The notes under the pieces were generated by a model that was not told the DNA's origin, did not search any database, and saw only the letters and a list, made by a program, of their open reading frames with translations. 5,038 nucleotides of DNA, from NCBI GenBank assembly GCA_023140595.1, contig JAGLLI010000126.1, positions 1-5,038 on the forward strand, given 5' to 3'. The stretch's first letter is position 1; every line of letters begins with the position of its first letter. A program made the translations under genes and the position numbers. This DNA comes from Candidatus Parcubacteria bacterium (GTDB taxonomy: Bacteria; Patescibacteriota; Patescibacteriia; Patescibacteriales; UBA12075). Below are positions 1 to 5,038 of the stretch, one piece after another.

Positions 1-935
1 GGTAAGCTGCTAGTGCTGTTTTTTTCCAAAAATACTCTTCCGCTCCCCTCATCCATGACAACGGCCGCCGTTGCAATCACTTTCGGTTCAGCGCCGATCC
101 CTTCGGGCGCAATACTTAAAATATTACTATTGCTTAGCTTGGCAATATGTAAAGGCTCAACATAAATATCAATAATCCCCGCGCCCAAAGAAGCGATTTG
201 CGCGAAAGCGTTTTTTTCCAAATCAATCACCCGATCAGGAAACTTTTGCCTTTCCGGACCGTAATCATTAATTATTACATCAACAAATTTTCCATTTTCC
301 CTGTTATACACGCGCAGTTTAGATCCTTTTGGAAAATCCGGAGAGGCCGCATAATTTCCGCTTTTATACGCATACCAACTGGCTCGTCCAACAGTTAAAG
401 TGTCTGGAAATGAAAAAATCGCCAAACGCGCATAAGGCAAATGAATCAAAGAGCGCACAAAATTCCCATCAGGAAAATCTCTGGTTGGCAAAGGACGCCA
501 AGTACCGAAATTCTTATCATAAAAAAATACCTGCTTATATCTATAATCATCTTCATTATATGAAAATTGAATATAAAAGGGCTTATGGTTATCATATGCC
601 GCCTTGTTTTTAAATTCAAATTGATAAATATTACTAATCATATCCAGCTTCCATGGCTCTGGCAAATCTTCATGCAATTCATAAACTTCAACTTGCGTAG
701 CCTCATCTAAAATCCCCGGCACTAAAGACAGTTTTAATTTATTCTCAAAAACGCTAACAGTATAACCCTTGGCAATTGTATCTTTATCAAGATTGATGCT
801 AAAATATTTATTTAAATTTTCCGCTTTTTCCGCGCTTACTGCCACTTCTGCCTTAACATTATTTGCGGATAAAACGAAAAAAATCAATAAAAAAAAGCCG
901 ATAAAACTGATATTTAATTTAATATTTTTTGTCAT
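1..935 (-). CDS. Secreted RlpA-like barrel / D-Ala-D-Ala carboxypeptidase (S11) fusion, partial (C-terminus off left edge)
   Basis: 311 codons are visible from ATG 935-933; the frame stays open to the left edge. Residues 1-29 form a signal peptide: basic start, hydrophobic stretch about 9-23, and a V-K-A cleavage site before E30. Residues 30-180 are a beta-rich region I cannot name. Residues 183-262 match the RlpA-like double-psi beta-barrel: ASWY (185-188), AASPDFPKGSKLRV (196-209), INDYGP (222-227), PDRVIDL (233-239), GAGIIDIYVEP (251-261). Residues 284-311 (PKVIATAAVVMDEGSGRVFLEKN...) match the start of peptidase S11 (DacA-type) domains; the window ends just before the expected SxxK catalytic motif. 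Established for the families: RlpA proteins bind or cleave peptidoglycan, and S11 enzymes trim the terminal D-Ala of stem peptides outside the membrane. The barrel lacks the TANGE-type Glu and the His of active RlpA transglycosylases, so it may only bind. The start is fixed by an in-frame TAA 8 codons upstream region (near 972-974) and a nearby extended -10 promoter. The fusion is well supported; carboxypeptidase activity depends on sequence outside the window. Confidence 0.85.
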   Translation of the reverse strand, partial: MTKNIKLNISFIGFFLLIFFVLSANNVKAEVAVSAEKAENLNKYFSINLDKDTIAKGYTVSVFENKLKLSLVPGILDEATQVEVYELHEDLPEPWKLDMISNIYQFEFKNKAAYDNHKPFYIQFSYNEDDYRYKQVFFYDKNFGTWRPLPTRDFPDGNFVRSLIHLPYARLAIFSFPDTLTVGRASWYAYKSGNYAASPDFPKGSKLRVYNRENGKFVDVIINDYGPERQKFPDRVIDLEKNAFAQIASLGAGIIDIYVEPLHIAKLSNSNILSIAPEGIGAEPKVIATAAVVMDEGSGRVFLEKNSTSSL

Positions 936-970
936 GTTTTTAGAATTTTTGTTATTTTTTTATAAGTTTA

Positions 971-979
971 ATTATAGCA
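971..979 (-). promoter_or_regulatory. Extended -10 promoter for the leftward RlpA/S11 gene
   Basis: On the minus strand this reads TGCTATAAT, a perfect TATAAT with the TGn extension. A start point about 7 bases downstream (near 964) would give a leader of about 30 bases before the ATG at 935. At 17-base spacing the -35 position reads TGGGGA, which is poor, but extended -10 promoters tolerate that. The region is AT-rich, so chance matches are possible. Confidence 0.5.
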
Positions 980-1022
980 TATTTTTCATCACTTCCCCAC
1001 CCATTGTATCTATTGGCAAAAT

Positions 1023-1055
1023 TTGAATTATGTAATATTATAAAATATATATAAT
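1023..1055 (+). promoter_or_regulatory. Candidate promoter of the tRNA-Thr gene
   Basis: TTGAAT at 1023-1028 is followed at 17-base spacing by TATATA (1046-1051). A perfect TATAAT overlaps it at 1050-1055, but at 21-base spacing. Either -10 places transcription start around 1057-1063, some 20 bases before the tRNA. The stretch is nearly all A and T, so the exact boxes are uncertain. A promoter somewhere here is likely because the tRNA points away from everything upstream. Confidence 0.35.
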
Positions 1056-1080
1056 AATATTTTGTGGATATATCATATCT

Positions 1081-1154
1081 GCCGAAATAGCTCAATCTGG
1101 TAGAGCAATCCCTTCGTAAGGGAGAGGTTGTCGGTTCAAGTCCGATTTTCGGCT
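1081..1154 (+). tRNA. tRNA-Thr, anticodon CGT (reads ACG)
   Basis: A full cloverleaf can be folded by eye. The acceptor stem GCCGAAA (1081-1087) pairs with TTTCGGC (1147-1153). The D stem is GCTC/GAGC (1090-1093/1103-1106) around a 9-base loop with GG. The anticodon stem is ATCCC/GGGAG (1108-1112/1120-1124) around TTCGTAA, giving anticodon CGT at 1115-1117. The variable loop has 5 bases. The T arm is GTCGG-TTCAAGT-CCGAT (1130-1146). The discriminator is T1154 and no CCA is encoded (next bases CAAA), so the 3' end must be added by a nucleotidyltransferase. The outermost anticodon-stem pair (27-43) is an A-G mismatch, and the T stem closes with a G-T wobble. A hairpin terminator follows after 5 bases. 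Confidence 0.96.
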
Positions 1155-1159
1155 CAAAT

Positions 1160-1195
1160 AAAAAACAGTTCCTTGGTTTATGGAATTGTTTTTTT
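1160..1195. terminator. Bidirectional intrinsic terminator between tRNA-Thr and rarA
   Basis: CAGTTCC (1166-1172) pairs with GGAATTG (1182-1188) around a 9-base loop. It is preceded by six A (1160-1165) and followed by seven T (1189-1195). Reading rightward, all seven pairs form (one G-U) and the U-tract follows, which suits the tRNA. Reading leftward, the G-U becomes an A-C mismatch, but a six-U tract still follows, so the same element probably ends the rarA transcript, whose stop codon is 8 bases away. The flanking A and T runs can lengthen the stem in both directions. Confidence 0.8.
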
Positions 1196-1202
1196 ATTTA
1201 AT

Positions 1203-2408
1203 TTAAAAATATTTTCTGCCTTTAATTTCCTCGGGCAAATAATCCTGCTTTTCTTTATAGCCATGATCCGGACTGTATTTATAATCTTTGCCGTAGCCAA
1301 GATCTTTCATTAAGGAAGTCGGAGCGTTTTTAAGATGCAAAGGCACGGCTAAATTCCCCTTTTCTTTAATATCAAATTGAACTTTTTTATAAGCAGAATA
1401 CAAGGCATTTGACTTTTTGCATTTTGACATATACACGACCGCTTGCGCTAAAATTACATTACATTCCGGCATACCGATAAAATGACAGGCATTATACACA
1501 GCTACTGCCTGCTCCAAAGCGCGAGAATTTGCCAAGCCGATATCTTCTGAGGCAAATCTTACCAGTCGCCGAGCTATATACAGAGGCTCCTCCCCGGCTT
1601 CAAGCATTCTTGCCAGCCAATAAAGCGCCGCGTTTTCGTCAGAGCCGCGCATTGATTTGTGCAGCGCGGAAATTATATTATAATGCTCATCACCGTCCTT
1701 ATCATATAATAAATATGATTTCTGAAACGCTTCTTTTACGATTTTCACGGTAATTTCAGTTTGCATTGAGCTTGCGTATTCCAAAGCATTCAAAGCGGTT
1801 CTGGCATCGCCATTGCTCATTTTCGCGATTAACGCGATAACTTCTTCGCTGATATCTAATTTTAATTTGCCCAATCCCCTTTCCTTGTCTTTAATTGCGC
1901 TTTTAATAATTTTTATTAAACTTTCCTCGTCTAGTCTTTTTAAAACAAAAACCCTTGAACGGGAAAGCAAAGCGCTCCTGATTTCAAAACTGGGATTTTC
2001 GGTTGTCGCGCCTATTAAAGTTATAACCCCTTGTTCTACATGCGGCAACAAAGCGTCTTGCTGTTTTTTGTTCCACCTGTGAATTTCATCTATAAAAAGA
2101 ATTGTATTCTTATCTTCAATTAAATTCGCCTTTGCCTCGCTTATAACATGCCTTAAGTCCCGCAAACCGCTGGTTACCGCGCTTATTTGAATAAATTGCG
2201 AATTTGTTTGATTGGCGATAATTCGCGCCAAGGTTGTTTTTCCACTTCCCGGAGGACCCCAAAAAACCATTGACGGCAAAGTATCATTATCAATAGCTTG
2301 TCTTAATAATTTATTTTTTCCTACAATATCATCTTGTCCAACAAACTCCGCCAATGTTAGCGGCCTCATTCTGTCTGCCAAAGGAATTTTATTTTTTTCT
2401 TTTTTCAT
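1203..2408 (-). CDS. rarA: Replication-associated recombination protein A (RarA/MgsA), AAA+ ATPase
   Basis: This 401-residue protein is full length for the RarA/MgsA/WRNIP1 family of the clamp-loader AAA+ clade. These cytoplasmic tetrameric ATPases act at stalled replication forks and single-strand gaps. The N-terminal PLADRMRP (9-16) and EFVGQ (21-25) are typical. Walker A is GPPGSGKT (51-58), Walker B ILFIDE (103-108), sensor 1 ATTEN (134-138), the arginine-finger region LLSRSR (147-152), and sensor 2 GDAR (200-203). Residues from about 235 form the MgsA C-terminal tetramerisation region (SMRGSDENAALYWLARML, PLYIARRL, SEDIGLA, GYGKDYKYSPDH). The usual HRFNK after Walker B is HRWNK here. ATG 2408 is chosen because it keeps the conserved PLADR segment and an in-frame TAA lies four codons upstream; no Shine-Dalgarno is seen. 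It lies 63 bases after the MscS gene, the last gene before the shared terminator. I see no convincing promoter of its own, so read-through from upstream is likely. Confidence 0.96.
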   Translation of the reverse strand: MKKEKNKIPLADRMRPLTLAEFVGQDDIVGKNKLLRQAIDNDTLPSMVFWGPPGSGKTTLARIIANQTNSQFIQISAVTSGLRDLRHVISEAKANLIEDKNTILFIDEIHRWNKKQQDALLPHVEQGVITLIGATTENPSFEIRSALLSRSRVFVLKRLDEESLIKIIKSAIKDKERGLGKLKLDISEEVIALIAKMSNGDARTALNALEYASSMQTEITVKIVKEAFQKSYLLYDKDGDEHYNIISALHKSMRGSDENAALYWLARMLEAGEEPLYIARRLVRFASEDIGLANSRALEQAVAVYNACHFIGMPECNVILAQAVVYMSKCKKSNALYSAYKKVQFDIKEKGNLAVPLHLKNAPTSLMKDLGYGKDYKYSPDHGYKEKQDYLPEEIKGRKYF

Positions 2409-2471
2409 TCTTGCAATTTAGCAAATAAAAAATTTGTTAGTACCCTAATTTCAATTAAATTTTTAATATTT

Positions 2472-2999
2472 TTATTTCTTCTGCTGAGACTTATTAATTA
2501 TATCCTTAACTAATCCGTTAGATATATAATGCACCCCGCCTTCATCGTTTTTTAACACTGTGGAACGCATTGTGATCCTGATAACCTTGCCTTCGGCGGC
2601 GCCTATTTTTACTCTGTCGCCTATTCCGTATTGATCTTCAACCAAAATAAAAAGCCCGGAAACAAAATCTTTGACAAGCGATTGAGCGCCAAAACCGATT
2701 GCCAGCCCGATAACGCCTGCGCCTGCCAAAATCGGTCTTATATCTATGCCAAACAAGCTTAAAACCATAAACAAAATTATGGCGCAAATAACAATATTTC
2801 CGATTGACATAATAACATGTCCCAAAGTTTCCGCTCTTTTTTCTTTTTGCGAAATATTGGTATCATCCCCGTCATCAGCCATCTGCGTAAGCCGTTTTAC
2901 GATTATTTTTAAAATTAATCTGCCGAAAAAAAATAAAATAACAATCCACGAAATCTCTACCGCGTTTTGTTTGATTACATTAATTATAAATTCTTGCAT
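2472..2999 (-). CDS. Minimal MscS-family mechanosensitive channel
   Basis: This is a 175-residue membrane protein. Predicted membrane segments lie at about 15-35 and 62-83, followed by the MscS pore helix at 88-118 (AGAGVIGLAIGFGAQSLVKDF, rich in Gly/Ala, then SGLFILVEDQYGIGDRV). Residues 119-171 form the MscS beta domain (VKIGAAEGKV, TMRSTVLKNDEGGVHYISNG, DIINKS). The protein stops right there. Compared with E. coli MscS (286 residues), it lacks the C-terminal alpha/beta domain and the small beta-barrel that build the cytoplasmic cage. MscS channels are heptamers that open under membrane tension and release solutes in hypo-osmotic shock. The ATG at 2999 keeps the first membrane helix; an in-frame TAA lies three codons upstream. 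It sits 13 bases after the DUF2330 gene stop, so the two are almost certainly co-transcribed. There is no clear Shine-Dalgarno. The family call is firm; gating behaviour without the cage is not predictable from sequence. Confidence 0.92.
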   Translation of the reverse strand: MQEFIINVIKQNAVEISWIVILFFFGRLILKIIVKRLTQMADDGDDTNISQKEKRAETLGHVIMSIGNIVICAIILFMVLSLFGIDIRPILAGAGVIGLAIGFGAQSLVKDFVSGLFILVEDQYGIGDRVKIGAAEGKVIRITMRSTVLKNDEGGVHYISNGLVKDIINKSQQKK

Positions 3000-3012
3000 A
3001 TTTTTTTATTAT

Positions 3013-5038
3013 TTAAAGTTTATTAAAATCACTATTACTAATTCCAAGCCCCAAATTCCTCATAACCTGAAAAGCGTCAGCGGGACGACCTAAAAAATAT
3101 CTTTTCCCATCTTCTGGATTTATATACCAAGCTTCGCCGTTATTTTCCACTTGTAAAAATATTTTGCCTTTTTGATTGCTTGAAAAACTATTATTTAAAT
3201 TTAATTTTCCTGTTCCGTTTGGATTATAATCACCTGCCAATTCTGCTTTATCATTATGACCGTCGCCGTCGGTGTCTGTTTTATTTTTATCCGTGCCGAT
3301 AGCATCTTCAAATAAATCCGACAGCCCGTCTCCGTCGCTGTCAACACCTGTTAAACTATTTAAAGCTACTGGAATCTTTTCTAAATTCGCGTTAGTTATA
3401 CCAACGCCCTGATCGCGCATTACGCTAAACGCGTCAACCGGACGGCCAAGATAATGCGAATACTGAGTTGTTGGATTAATATAATACGCTTTCCCGTCAT
3501 CTTCAACTTTCAAAACTATTTTTCCTTTAAGCCTATCTGCCATAGCGCTTCCATAAACTTTATTTTTCGCTTGAGCGTATTTCTGGTCTTCTTCATAATC
3601 TTTAACTAAAGACTTTAATAAAAAATTATCAATTTTACTTTTTATTTCTTTCCATGGGGCATATTCCTTGCCAAACCCTAAAACATATTCATCGCCGATA
3701 ATAATCAATGGCACGCCTGCTGAACCGATTTGTTTTTCATCAACTATTTGCTGATACAGTTTTTTATTATCATCGTTGCTATAAATTTCATAAGTATTTA
3801 TTTTTAAATCAGGATACGCGTAGCCCATTTTATCTAAAAATGACTTTGCTTTTTCGCAATGCGGACAGCTCTCTCCTGTAAAAAAATCAATTTCAAATTT
3901 CGCGGCTGTTTCCGGATTTTGTCCGTTAACTAAATACAAATCTTCATCCATTTCAATTTTCGCAAAATCCCGGCGCATTTTTGTTAAAAAATATTCGCGT
4001 GTTTCTATAATCTTTTTTAAACTTTCTAAATCCTCTGAATACAAATTCTTTTCGGCTTCCTCAAGTTTTGCCGCATCAACTGTTTGCGCGTATTCCGTAA
4101 CAAATCCCGGCGCTTTAATCTGTTCGCCCGCTAAAACATATAATAATATTTTATTTGTTTTTGAAGATTCACTTGGATCTTCCGGCACTCTGGTGGAAAT
4201 CTGCGAAATTTTTAAGGGATAAACAATTGTGTTGGTTTTAAAGCTTATTTTAATCGGCTCAATATAATCGCTATAAGAAGAAATATTTTCTATATTTAAT
4301 CGCCTTCCAATAGCCGTGTTAATTGCTTCTTTAATTTCATTTTCAGGCTCCAGCCAGCCATTCTCGATATATGTTTTCACTTCTTCGTCGTTAAATATTT
4401 GATTAAATATATCCTCTGTTATTTCTTCACTATAATCAACATTCAAAACAGCCATAATTATAGGATATGAAATTTTAAATTGATTAAAATTATTATCTTT
4501 GAAAGACTCTATGTAATACTTTGATAATTTTTCAGAAAAATTATCTTTATTTGCCAAATTATCAATCTGCCTTAAATCTTCTATGGCTTGATCTAAAAAA
4601 TTTTCCGGCTTAATTCGCATCGCCGTAAAATACCATTCTTTCTCAATGTACCAATTCAATGTATCTTTTACTTCTTGCTTTAATTTATAACCGTTATTAT
4701 TCAACCAGTCAAAAAGCCCGTCAACACCGGTTGCCGATAAAACAGTTACCTCATAAATCCCAACATTTTTTTGGCTATGTACAACAACATTAGTTTCCAG
4801 AGTTGTACCTGCTGCCTTTTCAGGGTAAACACTATCTTGCGTACGCCAATTCGCTGTTGTTGTCAATGCCGACAATTCCGTAAAAATATCTTTTGCGGCT
4901 TTTTCCGCTTCAGGATAAGTCGGAGTTGGCACAATCCAAACAAAATTATTTGTTTCCCCTTCATAATTTACTTTTAAATACAAATCTTCTTTTCCGTCAT
5001 TATAAACAATTAAAGGGTCATACAGAATACTACCGTCA
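3013..5038 (-). CDS. DUF2330 / CPHC thioredoxin-like / TSP3 / twin-repeat protein, partial (N-terminus off right edge)
   Basis: 675 codons including the stop are visible, and the frame is open at the right edge. A TTG at 4983 could be read as a start but lies inside the conserved domain (..DGSILYDPLIVYNDGKEDLYLKV..), so the true start, and a probable signal peptide, is outside. Numbering from that TTG: residues 1-352 match DUF2330 as I recall it (FVWIVPTPTYPE 14-25, GIYEVTVLSA 75-84, FDWLNNNGYKL 91-101, TIVYPLKISQISTR 252-265, KILLYVLAGEQIKAPGF 278-294), with a helical insertion at about 126-240. Residues 362-455 are a thioredoxin/glutaredoxin-like domain with FFTGESCPHC (Cys373, Cys376) and a cis-Pro VPLIIIGDEYVLGF (424-437). 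Residues 484-538 and 605-656 are two copies of one repeat, flanking Asp-rich DxDxDGxxD calcium loops (548-582). There is no C-terminal membrane helix or sorting signal. DUF2330 has no known function; by analogy with CPHC proteins a disulfide role outside the membrane is plausible. It heads the run of genes with mscS 13 bases downstream. Confidence 0.85.
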   Translation of the reverse strand, partial: DGSILYDPLIVYNDGKEDLYLKVNYEGETNNFVWIVPTPTYPEAEKAAKDIFTELSALTTTANWRTQDSVYPEKAAGTTLETNVVVHSQKNVGIYEVTVLSATGVDGLFDWLNNNGYKLKQEVKDTLNWYIEKEWYFTAMRIKPENFLDQAIEDLRQIDNLANKDNFSEKLSKYYIESFKDNNFNQFKISYPIIMAVLNVDYSEEITEDIFNQIFNDEEVKTYIENGWLEPENEIKEAINTAIGRRLNIENISSYSDYIEPIKISFKTNTIVYPLKISQISTRVPEDPSESSKTNKILLYVLAGEQIKAPGFVTEYAQTVDAAKLEEAEKNLYSEDLESLKKIIETREYFLTKMRRDFAKIEMDEDLYLVNGQNPETAAKFEIDFFTGESCPHCEKAKSFLDKMGYAYPDLKINTYEIYSNDDNKKLYQQIVDEKQIGSAGVPLIIIGDEYVLGFGKEYAPWKEIKSKIDNFLLKSLVKDYEEDQKYAQAKNKVYGSAMADRLKGKIVLKVEDDGKAYYINPTTQYSHYLGRPVDAFSVMRDQGVGITNANLEKIPVALNSLTGVDSDGDGLSDLFEDAIGTDKNKTDTDGDGHNDKAELAGDYNPNGTGKLNLNNSFSSNQKGKIFLQVENNGEAWYINPEDGKRYFLGRPADAFQVMRNLGLGISNSDFNKL
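3016..3171 (-). repeat. Protein repeat copy 2 (LGRPADAF-type module)
   Basis: Residues 605-656 of the DUF2330 protein (numbered from the TTG at 4983) begin KGKIFLQVENNGEAWYINP and run through YFLGRPADAFQVMRNLGLGISN to the stop codon. The module ends exactly at the protein's C-terminus. It aligns without gaps over nearly its whole length to the copy at 3370-3534. I recall this module at the C-termini of many secreted candidate-phyla proteins but know no established function; cell-surface attachment is a guess. Confidence 0.8.
3238..3342 (-). repeat. Calcium-binding TSP3-like repeats
   Basis: Residues 548-582 contain two Asp-rich loops: DSDGDGLSDLFEDAIGTD, then DTDGDGHNDKAEL. These match the bacterial thrombospondin type-3 pattern DxDxDGxxDxxE. 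Such loops bind calcium in extracellular proteins and act as stiff linkers. Here they join the two LGRPxDAF modules, which supports an extracytoplasmic location for this part of the protein. Confidence 0.85.
3370..3534 (-). repeat. Protein repeat copy 1 (LGRPxDAF-type module)
   Basis: Residues 484-538 read RLKGKIVLKVEDDGKAYYIN, then YLGRPVDAFSVMRDQGVGIT and NANLEKIP. Shared with copy 2: KGKI-L-VE--G-A-YINP, Y-LGRP-DAF-VMR--G-GI-N. Copy 1 has one extra residue between INP and YxLGRP relative to strict alignment with copy 2 at most, and it carries the terminal KIP that copy 2 lacks. It sits immediately after a charged linker (about 456-483) that follows the thioredoxin-like domain. Confidence 0.8.

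Noticed and set aside
769..1026. Plus-strand open frame coding a hydrophobic, Phe-rich 85-residue peptide
   Set aside because: It lies antisense to the signal-peptide region of the RlpA/S11 gene and its promoter. Its composition is what the reverse of an AT-rich coding sequence gives, with no recognisable domain or start signal.
1529..2421. Several plus-strand open frames of 69-89 codons
   Set aside because: All are antisense to rarA, whose frame carries every family motif. They show no independent signals.
2434..2452. Possible hairpin TTAG-TACC-CTAA between mscS and rarA
   Set aside because: The stem has only four pairs, mostly A-T, and there is no adjacent T-run in a consistent position. 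It is too weak for a terminator or a structured regulator.
2746..3093. Plus-strand 115-codon open frame
   Set aside because: It is antisense to mscS and the end of the DUF2330 gene, and its hydrophobicity mirrors the mscS membrane helices.
4771..4977. Plus-strand Cys-rich 68-codon frame
   Set aside because: It is antisense to the DUF2330 domain; the Cys codons come from the reverse reading of Ala/Thr-rich codons. It has no domain match.
4981..4983. TTG as the start codon of the DUF2330 protein
   Set aside because: The reading frame stays open to 5038, and the 18 upstream codons continue the DUF2330 pattern, so the TTG is an internal Leu.
1..5038. CRISPR arrays, insertion sequences, attachment sites or phage genes
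   Set aside because: I found no spaced direct repeats, transposase or integrase motifs, or terminal inverted repeats. The tRNA 3' end has no visible second copy in the window that would suggest an integration site.

Overview
The window is an AT-rich bacterial segment. Four protein genes lie on the minus strand and one tRNA gene on the plus strand. The first and last protein genes run off the window edges. The coding style fits a member of the Candidate Phyla Radiation (Patescibacteria): short AT-rich spacers, no Shine-Dalgarno sequence at any visible start, a secreted RlpA-type barrel joined to the beginning of a D-Ala-D-Ala carboxypeptidase, a minimal MscS channel, and a C-terminal '..YxLGRPxDAFxVMRxxGxGI..' repeat that I associate from memory with secreted proteins of this group. 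This lineage call is an inference. Gly is encoded by GGN and no in-frame TGA occurs, so the recoded UGA=Gly clades are not indicated.

Right to left, in the direction of transcription, the first unit begins with a large exported-type protein (5038 to 3013, N-terminus beyond the right edge). It carries a DUF2330 domain, a thioredoxin/glutaredoxin-like domain with a CPHC active site, and two copies of a ~52-residue repeat flanking calcium-binding type-3 (TSP3-like) repeats. A small MscS channel gene follows after 13 bases (2999-2472). After a further 63 bases comes rarA (2408-1203), an AAA+ ATPase of replication-fork maintenance. The unit ends at a hairpin with T-runs on both sides (1160-1195), which also terminates the oppositely oriented tRNA-Thr(CGT) gene (1081-1154).

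The space between 936 and 1080 is a divergent promoter region. It has a good extended -10 for the leftward gene and an AT-rich candidate promoter for the tRNA. The leftward gene (935 to 1, continuing off the left edge) encodes a secreted protein with a signal peptide, a ~150-residue beta-rich region, an RlpA-like double-psi beta-barrel, and the first ~28 residues of a peptidase S11 domain, cut just before its SxxK motif.

The envelope theme (peptidoglycan enzyme, exported redox/calcium protein, tension-gated channel) is shared by three of the four protein genes; rarA is the housekeeping exception. The most unusual item is the multidomain DUF2330-CPHC-repeat protein, which has a ~115-residue insertion inside its DUF2330 region.
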